Position numbers and translations under genes: made by a program. The notes below the pieces were generated by a model. That model saw only the letters and a program-made list of their open reading frames with translations. It was not told the origin of the DNA and did not search any database. Source: Hybos culiciformis (taxonomy: Eukaryota; Arthropoda; Insecta; Diptera; Hybotidae). Taken from it: DNA of 64,000 nt. The stretch is taken from positions 16,037,829 through 16,101,828 of the forward strand of contig OZ023275.1 of assembly GCA_964007475.1 (NCBI GenBank). Reading direction: 5' to 3'. Below are positions 46,715-58,978 of the stretch, in pieces; positions within the stretch are counted from its first letter, which is position 1; each line of letters opens with the position of its first letter.

Positions 46715-49700
46715 AGAATGTTTATTTTCCAGCAATTCTTTTCCATTTTTCATAATTTCAAATTTGTAAATAATTATTTTTAATAGAGATCCAATAAAAT
46801 TTAAAATCCCACAAATAAAGTAGATAAAATGAAAACAATAATAAAATAAATCAGAAAAGTTTTCAAAATGTTTACAAATTGGTAATATTTTTTACACCCT
46901 CCTTAATAGCCTTTGGCTTAATCACCCTTGTTTTCCTTTTCTTTCAAAACATAATTTTTTTTTTATTATGTTTTTTATGTTTTACAAATTATTTGACAAA
47001 AGTTAAATGTTTTTTTTCTTTGTCACGTGTTTCTCTAATTCTTGTTAAATACAATCTCTTATGTAAATATAATATTTTTTTTATTTTTTTTTAATTTTCT
47101 TTATATTTAACAACTCGACTAAATAGCATTTAGAATTAAAAAATGTGATTTTTTATGACATAGAAAAGAAATTATAGGCATGTTATCAATAAATTAAATA
47201 CATAAATTTTAACTAAAAATTAAAGCATATAAAATGTTACTGTGTCAAAATTTTCTAAAGAAATTTATTACTTAAGAAGAAATGAGTCTAAGTATTCCAA
47301 TATTCTAGCACAAAAAAAAAACATTTATTTTTGCCTTTCTAAGTTTGAATCGATTAACAGGAATTGAAGGTATTGTCATGCCGATCCCTGTTTTCTTTAA
47401 AAAAGAGATACTACGCAAAGATATACTGCGCAAAAAATACCTTCAAAATTAGGCAGACAAATTAACATTATGCCAATTAGTCCGGACTTACATAGTTTAT
47501 TAAAGTCTTCAATTTAAAATTTTAAATAACATAATTTATGAACAATTCCACTAAAATAACAATAATAGGGTAACCATTAAAATAAAAATTTATCCTGCGG
47601 TTAGATAAACTTTAAATTAAGGCACACAAAAAAGAATTATAATAATAATCATTCCAATTTTCATCAAATTAAAAAAAAAAAAAAGTTGTGCATACATAGT
47701 AGCTCAAAAAAAGAATAATATATTTTTTTATATACCCTTTAGGCCATCCAATTAAAAAAAAAAATACCATTGAAGGATTTACAAATTATGTCTTCTATAT
47801 ATCTTTCAAAAAAGGAATAAAAATGATAAAGACCCATTTTATTGTTTTTTTTTTTAAGAAAACAATTTAAAATACACTTATGTTATAATTCCTTCAGCTT
47901 TATACGTACAACTGACCTTGCTTTCTCTGCAAATTAAAATATTTCTGCGTCAGGCACATTTTATTGTATGTGATTATTTATGTTAATTATAATGGTTTGA
48001 TATACGTACTTATGTTTAGGTAAGCATTATAGTAAATATGTTAAGTTTCTGCAACAAAAATGTTCAAACTTATGAATAAAAACTTACTTTTTTGGATTTC
48101 TGCGCTTGAATGTAAAGGCTAAGGCAGCTTCCACCACTGTATAACTTTTAATAAGGCTAAGAAAAATTCAACCTATACAGATTTTCCAAGATCAATATAT
48201 TGAAATTATTACTGTAACTGCACATAGAAAACATTATTTTTAGAGTTCAATCTTTCAGTTTTCAACGTCAAAACATTCATCTTAAAATGTTGTATTTAAA
48301 ATCGATAAGTAGATGTGAAAAAATAGAATGTTTCAATAAAACTCACCACAACTATATCGCTTCTAGCAACATGATGTGTGACATCTAATTTTTATTGATA
48401 TGTCTATCAAATCTTCTCAATATCATAAGAAATAATCTATTAATTATGATTCAAATTTATGTCTTCAAATAACGTTGACTTACTACACTTAAAACTCTAA
48501 ATTCTAGATACTTTTTTTATTTTAAAATTTTTATTATACTGTACGTTTTGTACTTACCTAGAACTTATAATGGGTGTACTTATATGTGAACAATATTATT
48601 TTTCTTAAACCATACATCATCATCATATTATTATTATGTTGATTATGGTGGGTGTGCAAAAATAAATTTCATTGTTTTAAGATAAAAAAAAAAAAAACTT
48701 TTCAAGGATCACTTAAAAGAGTAAAAAACATAAATTTAGCAATAGCCAAGGAACATAAGTTGAATTCAATATAATATATTTTAGCTGAGTGGGAAAACTT
48801 TTTGTCTTATTCTTAATATTTTTCCATATAGCGAAAAAAAAGGGAAAAATTATGATATGTACATTTGTATATTTAACAATAAAATATAATACTTATGTAT
48901 ATCCTCAAGTGGTGATGATTTAGAAAAAAAAAGACTTTATAATGATGTGATGTACGACGACGTCGACGGTTATAATAAAATCCAATTGACATAATACTTA
49001 GAAATAAATCATGTTAAAATCATATTATCAAATCGCATTATACACGTTTATTTCAATCTTTTTTCAACATCTAATGTTATCTGAATATTGTTTTCTAAGT
49101 ACTTGAGCAAATATTTTATTAACTTTTAATCAAAAATATTGATTTTGACATTTAATATTTCAGATCGTGAAGCTGTTAGTTTTTCTATAGTTTCTTATAG
49201 GGGCGCTCAAAGAAAGGCTCTCTTTTAAAATTCAAACTTCGGCCAGTATATTACAGCAATTAGGTTCCTAACCTAAAGTAGAGTGAAATCGCTAAAGTAG
49301 AGTGGTCTATGTGCTTTTTTTTAAAGTCTATGTTCAATTCTAGCTTAACTTAAATGAATTTAATAATTGCTTTTGATATAATCGTAGTTTTAATATACTA
49401 ACTGAAATTCAATTTCTTCGACCTATTATTTGCATTATTTGTATTTTTAGATTTGTAGGATTTGTATTATAAATACTCATTAACTTTAGAAAAAAAAATT
49501 AATTATTTATTCAGTGAAATCTACAAAAATTATATGTTTAAGTAGTAGTAGTAGTATAGGTATGTGCTGAATAAAAAATAATTTGCCAAAAAACAGCGAA
49601 TACGAAAAATAATAATTTCTTTATAAAATTAATTTTCCAACTACTAAAACCTTGATTTTGAATTCAATAAAAAATCTACATCAAATTTTCTAAAAATCAA

Positions 49701-49723
49701 TTGAAAAGTGACATATAAACATT
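46715..49723. other. Intergenic DNA at the left of copy B
   Basis: Repeats the intergenic sequence of copy A; no gene recognised. Confidence 0.5.
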
Positions 49724-52065
49724 ATGGAAGAAGTAAAAGGTCACAACCTTTGTTCAACTACAGATTATGCTCTAAAATTGTCAACATATTTTGAGGAAAA
49801 AAAAATTTTAGAAATTTATACGGTAATAATATTTTATTTATTACTTACTAGGTACACAAATCGTATTAAAAAGCCGAAAATAGATTCGAAAACTATACAT
49901 TATAAGGTAGATCATTTTTTAAGCTAATGTACGGCCTTCTTCCAACTTTAGAAACGCGACGTAAAGGCTGATGAATTATCTTGGACAAGTCTCTCTTAAT
50001 CTCTGAGTGCAAAAGGTATAACATTTTGTCAATCTTGATAATATAAAAGAAAATACATTCAAATAAATGACTAGAAACATTATTTTTTAAATTAAAAATT
50101 TTCAGACTATTATAATGGAAATATCAAAAGAAAAGCCAATGAATATTCTGGAATGGTTAAATAAAAATTTACCTAAAATTTCTGGAAAAGTATTTGCTAA
50201 TAAAATATTTTTATTGCTACCAAAAAAATTTGGTAATTAAACATTTTTAGACATACTTAAAAATTTGTTTAAATTTATAATTATTTTCTAATTTTAGATA
50301 CAATAAAACTTTTGAGGTTATTCAAAAGCAATTATGGCATACCTACGTTTGTTTACGACGGAATGGTAATACTCAAACATAAGGGTTTTTACAATAATAT
50401 ATATTAATCAAATCCTATTATCGAGATAGTTTTTTTTAATATTCTTGAAGTTTAGATTGAGTTGCATAGATTAGGTGGTTGTCTAAAATGTCCATTGTAG
50501 ATCTTGATCTTGATACGCTTTGAAAATAAAAAAATTAATCTAATGATTTCTGCCTGGTTAGGGACCGTATTCCTACATTTGTCACTTTACGGCGATTTCA
50601 TATAGAAAATATATCCCCCGTTATGATACTTATTATATATCTAGTAGTTTTTGATCAAAATAACTATTATTGTATTTCAGGACCCAAATAGAGAATCAAT
50701 TATTGAGCATTTTAATCATATTTTGGATAAATATGGGCTTCAAGACAAGCATAGGATTATTATAAGTAATTAATAAAAAATTAGATTTTGACTTAATTAT
50801 TATGTTTAAAATCCTTGTTTTATTGTTATAAGCATATGGGGGCAAAGACTTTGAAAGAGAATTAGAATCATTGATATTTTAATAAATGCTTCTGCAGTGC
50901 CCCTATAATGTCTTAGTTATCATTTTTTTATATTTTGTAATTTAAAAGGCTTACATAAATATAATTTCAGATTATCCGACGAATTGTTGTGAAGCTGATG
51001 AACTTTATAAAATGGATACAGTTCCAACATCAATTATCAAAGTTCAAATTGATAAAGACAAAAATAAACAAGGACCGAATACAGTTCTCAAAAAACATTC
51101 TTCCGATGATTATGATGAAGTAAAAGAATTTTTCAAAGACATTTTTAATATTATCAAATTTGGACCATATTCATCAGATTCATCAGATCGAAAACAAAGT
51201 GTCAAAAAAGTCTTAGAATCAATAATAATTATGATGAAAAACACTGAACCCAAATTCAATCTTAATTTGAAGGCCGAATATAATCTAAGAATAGTTTTAC
51301 ATGGTCGACGAGGTTCTGGTCGTAAGACTCAGGCTTTAGCATTAGCAAAGCGTTATAATTTGACGATTAGTAAGTACAATTAGTGGCTTGGTTGATTGAG
51401 AATGAAAAATAAATCTTTAGTCCTTCATAACAGTTAAATATTTTATAACAAAAAAAAAACGTATTTTTTTCTGACAGTTGATGCAAAACAATTAATTGAA
51501 GATCATTTACAAAATGAGAAATCAGATTTAGGTGAAATTTTAAGAGGCCAGTTTTCAGAAGACAAAGAATTAGCAAATCGTTTGGTCATATTAGCTGTAT
51601 ATCAGAGAATACTGGAAAGAAATTCCTTGATGAACGGCTGGATTTTAATTTCGTATCCTTATGATGTCGAAGGATTCAAACTTATGATGGAAAAATTTTC
51701 CTGCAAACCAAATAAAATTATTTTAATCCATTGCCGGGAAAATGTTGCTATTAGGCGTCTTATCAAATCGTGGGAGAAAATTTATGCCCATTGCGATGAC
51801 AGTTCTAGGATTCAAAGTGATTATTTGCTACAAGTTCAAAATGAGGTTAATTTTGTTTGTATACAAAGCTGATAATAAAATAAATAAATATTTTACATTT
51901 ATTCCACTTTTCTTTAAGATGATTCATTACCATTTGAATAAGGCAGAAATTTATAAATTTCTATCAAAATGCAAACAAACAATTCACATTGATGGTAATC
52001 ATAGCTTTGAAACTGTTAAAAAAAATGTATTCAAAAAAATCAAACAAAATCAAAATTTAATTTAA
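49724..52065 (+). CDS. Adenylate-kinase-8-like protein, 430 aa, probable pseudoenzyme (copy B)
   Basis: Exons: 49724-49822, 50106-50232, 50298-50365, 50681-50765, 50971-51369, 51478-51845, 51919-52065. The protein is identical to that of copy A: two adenylate-kinase-like halves, a first half without a phosphate loop and a second with GRRGSGRKT in place of a canonical G-x4-GK[ST] loop. No coding difference from copy A was found, so it should be counted as the same gene unless the duplication is confirmed. It faces the extradenticle gene tail to tail. Confidence 0.8.
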
Positions 52066-52167
52066 ATTTAAAAATTTTTAAATCCATTTTTTGGATTTAA
52101 TTTTATTTAGTTTTATTTAGGGTCTGTGTGTTGTAATTATTAATTAAAATTTTGTGTAAATTAATTG

Positions 52168-52173
52168 AATAAA
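52168..52173 (+). promoter_or_regulatory. Candidate polyadenylation signal of the kinase-like gene (copy B)
   Basis: AATAAA 103 bases after the stop codon, as in copy A. Confidence 0.5.
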
Positions 52174-54536
52174 TTTAAGTGTAAAAAAAAGCCATTTTTA
52201 TTCCTACTACAAACAAAATATTCACAAAATTTTCAAAGATTTTTTTTATTTTTTCAACCATTTAATAAATTTTCCAAGAAGTTTTAGTCTGCGGAATCTT
52301 GTAAAAACTAATTCAAATTAAAAAGAAAATAGCAGACTTACATCGTTCTTATCTTATTTAATCATACGCGATGAATCGAAGAGGAATCACATAAGCTATG
52401 CCAAATTGTTAAGATCAAAAGGAAATCTTCATTTGAGAAATCTCTGCTGTCCAAACTATCCGATTTGCAGCTATAATTATTTTGTGAATTCGTCGTGCGC
52501 ATTTGCAGTGTGTACTTTAGTATATAGTTATGATAATTTCAGAAAATACAATGAACAAATATTCAATGTTTAACATCGTAAATAGAATTTTTTAAATAAA
52601 ATAATTTATTTAAAAGTCAAGTTGATTTTATTTTTGATACATTTTTTATATAATATTATAATAAGAAAAATCTACTTTAGGCTAAATGTCAACACACAAA
52701 AATGAATCTATAACATTTAATTTTATATTATTAAAATAAAAATGTATTTTATATAATCTTTTATATTATGTAGATCTTTTTTAAATAAACGCACTTGAAA
52801 TTAAATCAGTTTCCATGTTAAATTAATTTTTTTTAATTGAAGTCATGGAAGCTTTTATTCCAACAATGATGTCTGTATACATTGTGAATACCTATATCAT
52901 AAAATTATAGGGTGTTTTTTATTAAAAACGAAAATAGAAATAAGTACGTAAAAATAAAGAACATAGTATGTACTATTTAAAAAATTAAAAATCCACTGAT
53001 ATCAAGAGTTTTATTTGAGAATCGTTAAGAAAGAGGACATGCATGATTTCCGCTTACTAACAGATAATTTGAGCGTTAAACCTGTTTAAAAAAGAAGTAA
53101 ATACTTTTAAGAAATAACATTTTAGATGACGAATGTTACTTAGGGATTTATAAAATTTTATTAAATAAGTATAATATGTTTGTATTGTGTGTATTGTTAA
53201 GGCTTTTCTTAATCTTTTATTTTTAGAATCATGATATCTATTTATAATGATATCAAATATTAATATATAAAATCCCAAAAAAATCTATTAATTCTATATA
53301 AATAAGTATGCGCAAACATTGTTTATTTTAACCAGTTTTTAATTCTTCGTTTTATAATTGCTATGTGTGATTGAACAAAACGAAATTATTATATGTAGTG
53401 ACCGCCGATAGTTGCAACTTGACATTTCATCAGCATACTAGTAAAAGCAAAATCTTTTCTTAAGTCTTAAAACGAGATTGTCAAAAACAAAAGTTTTAGA
53501 TACAACCGATATGAAGAGGAAAGAAAAACCTCAAACTAAAAAAATTATAATTTTTTATATCAAATTTTAATAAAACCATCAGTTTATGCCATTAAAAGCA
53601 ATTTTATTTTATTTTTCTGCACGAATAAATTTTCTAGAATCTGCATAGAAATTGGAAAGTTTTTATTTTTTTTTTTTTTTTTTTTAATAAAAGCAATTTT
53701 ATTTTCCATTTTTCGTAACGAATCAGCATAGTTAAAAAATTTTTTTTTTATTTCATGAATACGAAAAACCAAAAAAGAAAAAAAAATTATTTATGTTCTC
53801 TATTTATTTTTATATGTTGTTTTCATTAAAAGTTAAAGAAAGATAACGAGCGTTTTGCTAATTAATAAATAGATTCATGTAAATAGATACTCAAAATTGC
53901 ATAAAAAAATTCTTTTTATAAAAATTTATTTTATATATATATATTTTTTTTTTTTTTGTGAAGTACCATATTTTTGATTTGAGCGCGCAAATGGGGGAAA
54001 TTGTATTTTTTTTTATTTCGAATTTTATTTTTTTTCAAAAACAAAAATTAATAAAATGAAAATGAAAAAAAAAAAAAGAAAAAATCATCATAAAAATTTA
54101 AAGGCCGGAAAATCAGAGTTTTTCTTCTGAATTTGTTTTATGAATCAAGCATTTAGTTTATTTCCATTTATTTCATTCAAAGAAAAAATAAAATTTTATT
54201 ATTGAAATATAAATATCTTATTTATGAAAATATGTACTTTTTATTTTTTTTTTAATTTATATATACATTTTTCATCTATATAAATATTATTTTCCTTTTA
54301 ATTAAAAAGTTGGAAAATTTTTGTTGAAACAAAAAGAAAACTTTAAATGAAAATTTCTTTATAAAGTTTTGAAAAAAAAATTTTTTTTTTTTTTTATTTT
54401 CATGCGAGATCGAGAGGTTTTATAAAATTAATTTTATTTATATTTGGTTTTGAACTTAATAAAACTTCATTACAAATAGACTACCTAGTCTAAACTAGAA
54501 GTAATATTTTATCAAATGATTAGAAAGTGAGGAACG

Positions 54537-54606
54537 TATACATTAGGTATTAGGATATTGGTAACACTATTATATACATTAGGTATTAGGATATTGGTAA
54601 CACTAT
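54537..54606. repeat. Tandem duplication, 36-bp unit x ~2 (copy B)
   Basis: Counterpart of 40584-40653 with no difference seen. Confidence 0.88.
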
Positions 54607-55208
54607 GTCGAGGTAACATCATTAATTAATTAAATTTTTAATAATTTATATTTTTCCTAGATTTAAAATTAATAAAATTATAATTATATAAATAACTATT
54701 ATTTTTATAAATTTTGTTTCATTCGTCTCTTCTATATGTCCTCAATAAGGCCTCAGCTTACAATAATTTAATCTTATTTTATTCAATTTTATATACTTTT
54801 GTATAGTTTGTTTCTACCGAAGTTTTTCTTATATCATAAATTGTGCCTAAAATGAATTTACTTACAAGAATTACAAATTGCTTCTGTTGAATTCAGATTC
54901 GGATTAATTAGTTCTAACAATTTAATTTTTAGATAATTTTTCGTCAGTTGCATTTTTTATTCACTTTTTAAGTATATAACATTTCAATATGATGAAAAAA
55001 TCAGATATAAATAGTCCATATACAAATAATTACATTTCTCTAATTACGAAGTTTTCGCAAAAAAAGAAAATAAGTAGTAGTTCTTTTATTTGTAATAAAA
55101 ATATTGTTACAATTTTATTGTGGCCTTTGTAATTATATATTTTTTTGTAATATTAAATTAAAAGCATAAAAGAAAACATAATGTATAAAAACTAAGTATT
55201 ATACGTAT

Positions 55209-55233
55209 TATATATATATATATATATATATAT
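55209..55233. repeat. TA microsatellite (25 bases in copy B)
   Basis: Two bases longer than the run at 41256-41278; the only length difference found between the two copies. Confidence 0.9.
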
Positions 55234-58200
55234 GTTTTTTTGTAATGTAAAAAGAACACGTGTACTACTTCAACCACTTGACTGCTATACTTTATAAAAA
55301 ATAATAATATGTAATGTTGTATTTTAAAGCGTATAATTAATTACTAATCGTATTGTTAATTAATTAAATATGAATTATAAATATCTATGGATGTATACAT
55401 TTACAATTATTCTATGTTATTATCTACTGAGTATTGAAAATAAGATTATTAGTGGACTCTATTATTAATTTTGCTTATTATAGTTAATGCTTCGTCATTC
55501 GAATATTTTCACCAATCTATCTGATGACAAAACAAACTAGAGCAACAATTTGAAACTAGGCCTATTAAACACATTTTTCCATTTGTTAAATACAACTGTA
55601 ATGACCAACTTTAAAAGATTTAGCTGAGAAGAATAAAATGTTAGTTAAATAATTCGTTCTAAAATTAGAAGGAAAACAATCTAATGATACTATGGATCAA
55701 AAGATTTTCTTGTAATTCATCCATGTCATACAATTTGAATAAACACATAATTTCGTAAAAAGATTGATATCTTAATTGGTTCAATAGAATTTCTTTTTTC
55801 TCTTAATCTGTCATTTATTTATGTAAAAACTGAATCATAGATATTTATATAATAAGTAATTTAAATCAATTGGTGGTAAATTAACTGTGGAATCATGTAA
55901 TCATCACAATTTCTATTCAAACATACAAATATGTACACAAGTTGAAAATTACCCTATGAATGAAAAAAAAAATTGTAATATGCTTGCTAACTCTTTAATA
56001 AAAAAAAACATAATATAAAATTAAGGGGATTGTCAATTTAATATTATATAAGATTCCTGATAATAATTTATGGCTATTCATTCATAAACATAAAATCACT
56101 GCGTCAATTTGAAAAATAAATGCAAACATAATAATTTTTATTATTGTATCCTTTTTTATCTTAAGCTAATGGATTTAGATTCTTCAAAAAAAAAAGGAAT
56201 TATATACCTTAGAATAAATTTTCAAACATCTAGAATACATTAGACACAACAACAAAAAAAATTGATTTCCAGCAGTTATTATATTAATGTTAATATGTTT
56301 AATTATTTATTTATTCATTGTTCATAATCGGCATTGGCAATGAATATTTCTACTGGGGTTAATTTCTATAACACTATGATGTTCAAAGAAATTTTCTTCG
56401 AGGCACATTTTATCTAAATTTTCGGGTAAAATTAGGCCGGGCTTTGATGTTATATGAAAAACGTTAAAAAAAATTGTTTATACGACTAGTTACAATGGTG
56501 ACTATATTATTACACTTCATAAAAAGTTATTTAAAAAAAATATATTTAAATTATCTATGCTGTATGCATGGAGTCTTGATAATGTGCCTAATTACAATTT
56601 TTCTCTGTCGGCCGCTGAAATTAATAATTGCTCTGTTCACTTAGCTTTATATAAAAATATCATTCCATTCTTTTTCCATTGTCAACCGTACTTAAATAAA
56701 TAAATTAAAAACCGCACTCTTGTAAGCTTACATGCTACGAATTTATTAAATTTTATTTAGTTTTATTTTAATTATATAATTTTTATTTTATTTTGTTACA
56801 AAATTTATACTTGATTTATTTGTTTCGTATACATAGCTCTGTAGTATTTTGGAAAAAAAGTTCAATATTTCATATTACATTATACAATATAGTTAAACTG
56901 TTATAATTTCTAGCATAAACATTTTTTGCCAAGATTGGGAATATTTTATTTTTATATAAATTATTAGAATCATAATTTACTTGGTATATGATGTATGTGA
57001 GAAAATTGATTTTGAAAAATTTAGGCGCTAAATTTGATAATCAGTAGATGAAATCTTTTTTCTAGTTTTTCTACTTACATATAATTTCATTGAAAAAGAT
57101 AAAATTAATCAATTAGTCTCTTGTTATATAAATTATAATTATTATAAATTTAGGTAGTTTAAATACTTTTTTTTTTTTAATCTTAAAAATAAACCAGATA
57201 AAATTATCATGAAAATTTTGCAACACGAATTTATTGAACTTTAATCCTTACAGTATAAGAAAATTTTTTCACAAAATTATGCAAAAAATTAAAAATATTT
57301 ATTTCAATTATTATTAATTTTTTTTTTTTTTAGAGTTAATTAACAAAGCATATTTTGCGTTTAGAAGCAATATTTTATTTAAAAATGTGAACCAAATTAG
57401 CTCCTTCGGTAGCTTTTTTACTTGCCACTCTGACATGATAGTGTCTCTTTTAAGTACCTAACGCATATTTTAATTAAACGCTTGCTTATTTACAAGTGTT
57501 ATTTTTAAGCACTAAATAAACTTTAATAACTAATAATTTGTTGTATGTGAACTATCCTAATTACATTAGGAGGTGTAAAACCAGTACATTTTACAAATGA
57601 AAAAAAAAAAGTGAAAGTGTTAATACTCAGAAATGAAAGCGAATTGTTTTTGATTTTGGGTAACACCATAAATTTTTTTAATTGTATTAAAAAGTATATA
57701 TAATTTTATTCTCTGAGTAGACTTCACATAATTAGAACATATGCTAAGTTATGTTTAGAAAAAAAAAATTGAAAATTGGGATTAAATTTTAAGCAGGATA
57801 TTATGTCAACTATAAAAGTCTATTCTTAAAAAAAATGGGTTTCCAAAATTCTTTTTACATTATTATACCACTTTGTAATTAAAAATTGCTATATTTATTT
57901 AACATAACTTTGTAAATATTATTGTGCAACCGTAAACCGTATTTAAACAATTAAAAATATAAATAATTGATATATTATAATAACATAAGTATTTTAAATC
58001 TAACTAAATAATTATGTTATATGTTATTGATAAATCAGTTGTAATTTTTAAAAATCTTAAAATTTAAACAAAAAATTCATTATTTCATATTGGCGTTGAA
58101 ACGTCCTTCTTTTAGGGCTGCATTATAGCCTGTACGTATTTTAGATTCGTATACTTTTTTTCATAATATTCAACTTATTCGAATAATAAAATTTAAATTC

Positions 58201-58978
58201 TAGTTATGTACAGATTTTTATTCTCAATTTTACACAGATTCGCTTTTATGACAAACGCAATTAACTACTGTAATAAGTTAGTTTTATTTAACAAGTATTG
58301 TTTCCTTATTGCTTGATAAAATATTTTGAATTTGAGATTGTTTTAAAATATTGGATATTATAAATTTATTTAAAATTATGTATACTTTTGTTGATAGATT
58401 ATTTATTTTCCTACTTACATTGGAGCAAATTGGAAAGCTTTTACATCAGTGCTTATATTTTATCCTATACAGGTTTATTAAATTTTTCTCAAACAGTACC
58501 ATTCATATAATTTTTTTTAACTGTTTACTCTCTGTAATAATATATCTTTATAAATGATTAAATTTTCGAAACTTTTCTTAATACGTTGAAATAATGTGCC
58601 CAAACTTTTAAGAAACATTAGCATTCGTAGGCACATTTTTTTTTAAATTTTATATAACTATTTTTTTTGTAAATATGAAGAAAAATTTATTCTGCAAGGC
58701 TCTTAAGAAAACTTTGTTGAATATTCGAATATCGAAAATAGTTAAGGACCTCCGTATTTTAAGGTAAGTATGTAAATAGTTTATTTATTTTACAATAATC
58801 GTGTCGCATTGCACTTAAGCCGCTTAATATGGAATTTTTAACGTCTTTTTTTTTCGTATACTTAATTTCATATCGCATTGCGTTTAGTAAATTAGTAAAT
58901 TAAAATCTTACTTATAAACTTAATATTACACTACAGAATTTCCTGTGACATCAAATTATTGCATTGTATATGTACATT

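Larger units (their letters stand above)
52066..58978. other. Intergenic DNA between the convergent genes of copy B
   Basis: Repeats 38113-45023, including the 36-bp tandem duplication (about 54537-54606) and a TA run two bases longer (55209-55233). No gene recognised. Confidence 0.55.

Noticed and set aside
46451..46755. Frames running through the N gap
   Set aside because: They exist only because N codons were read as open.
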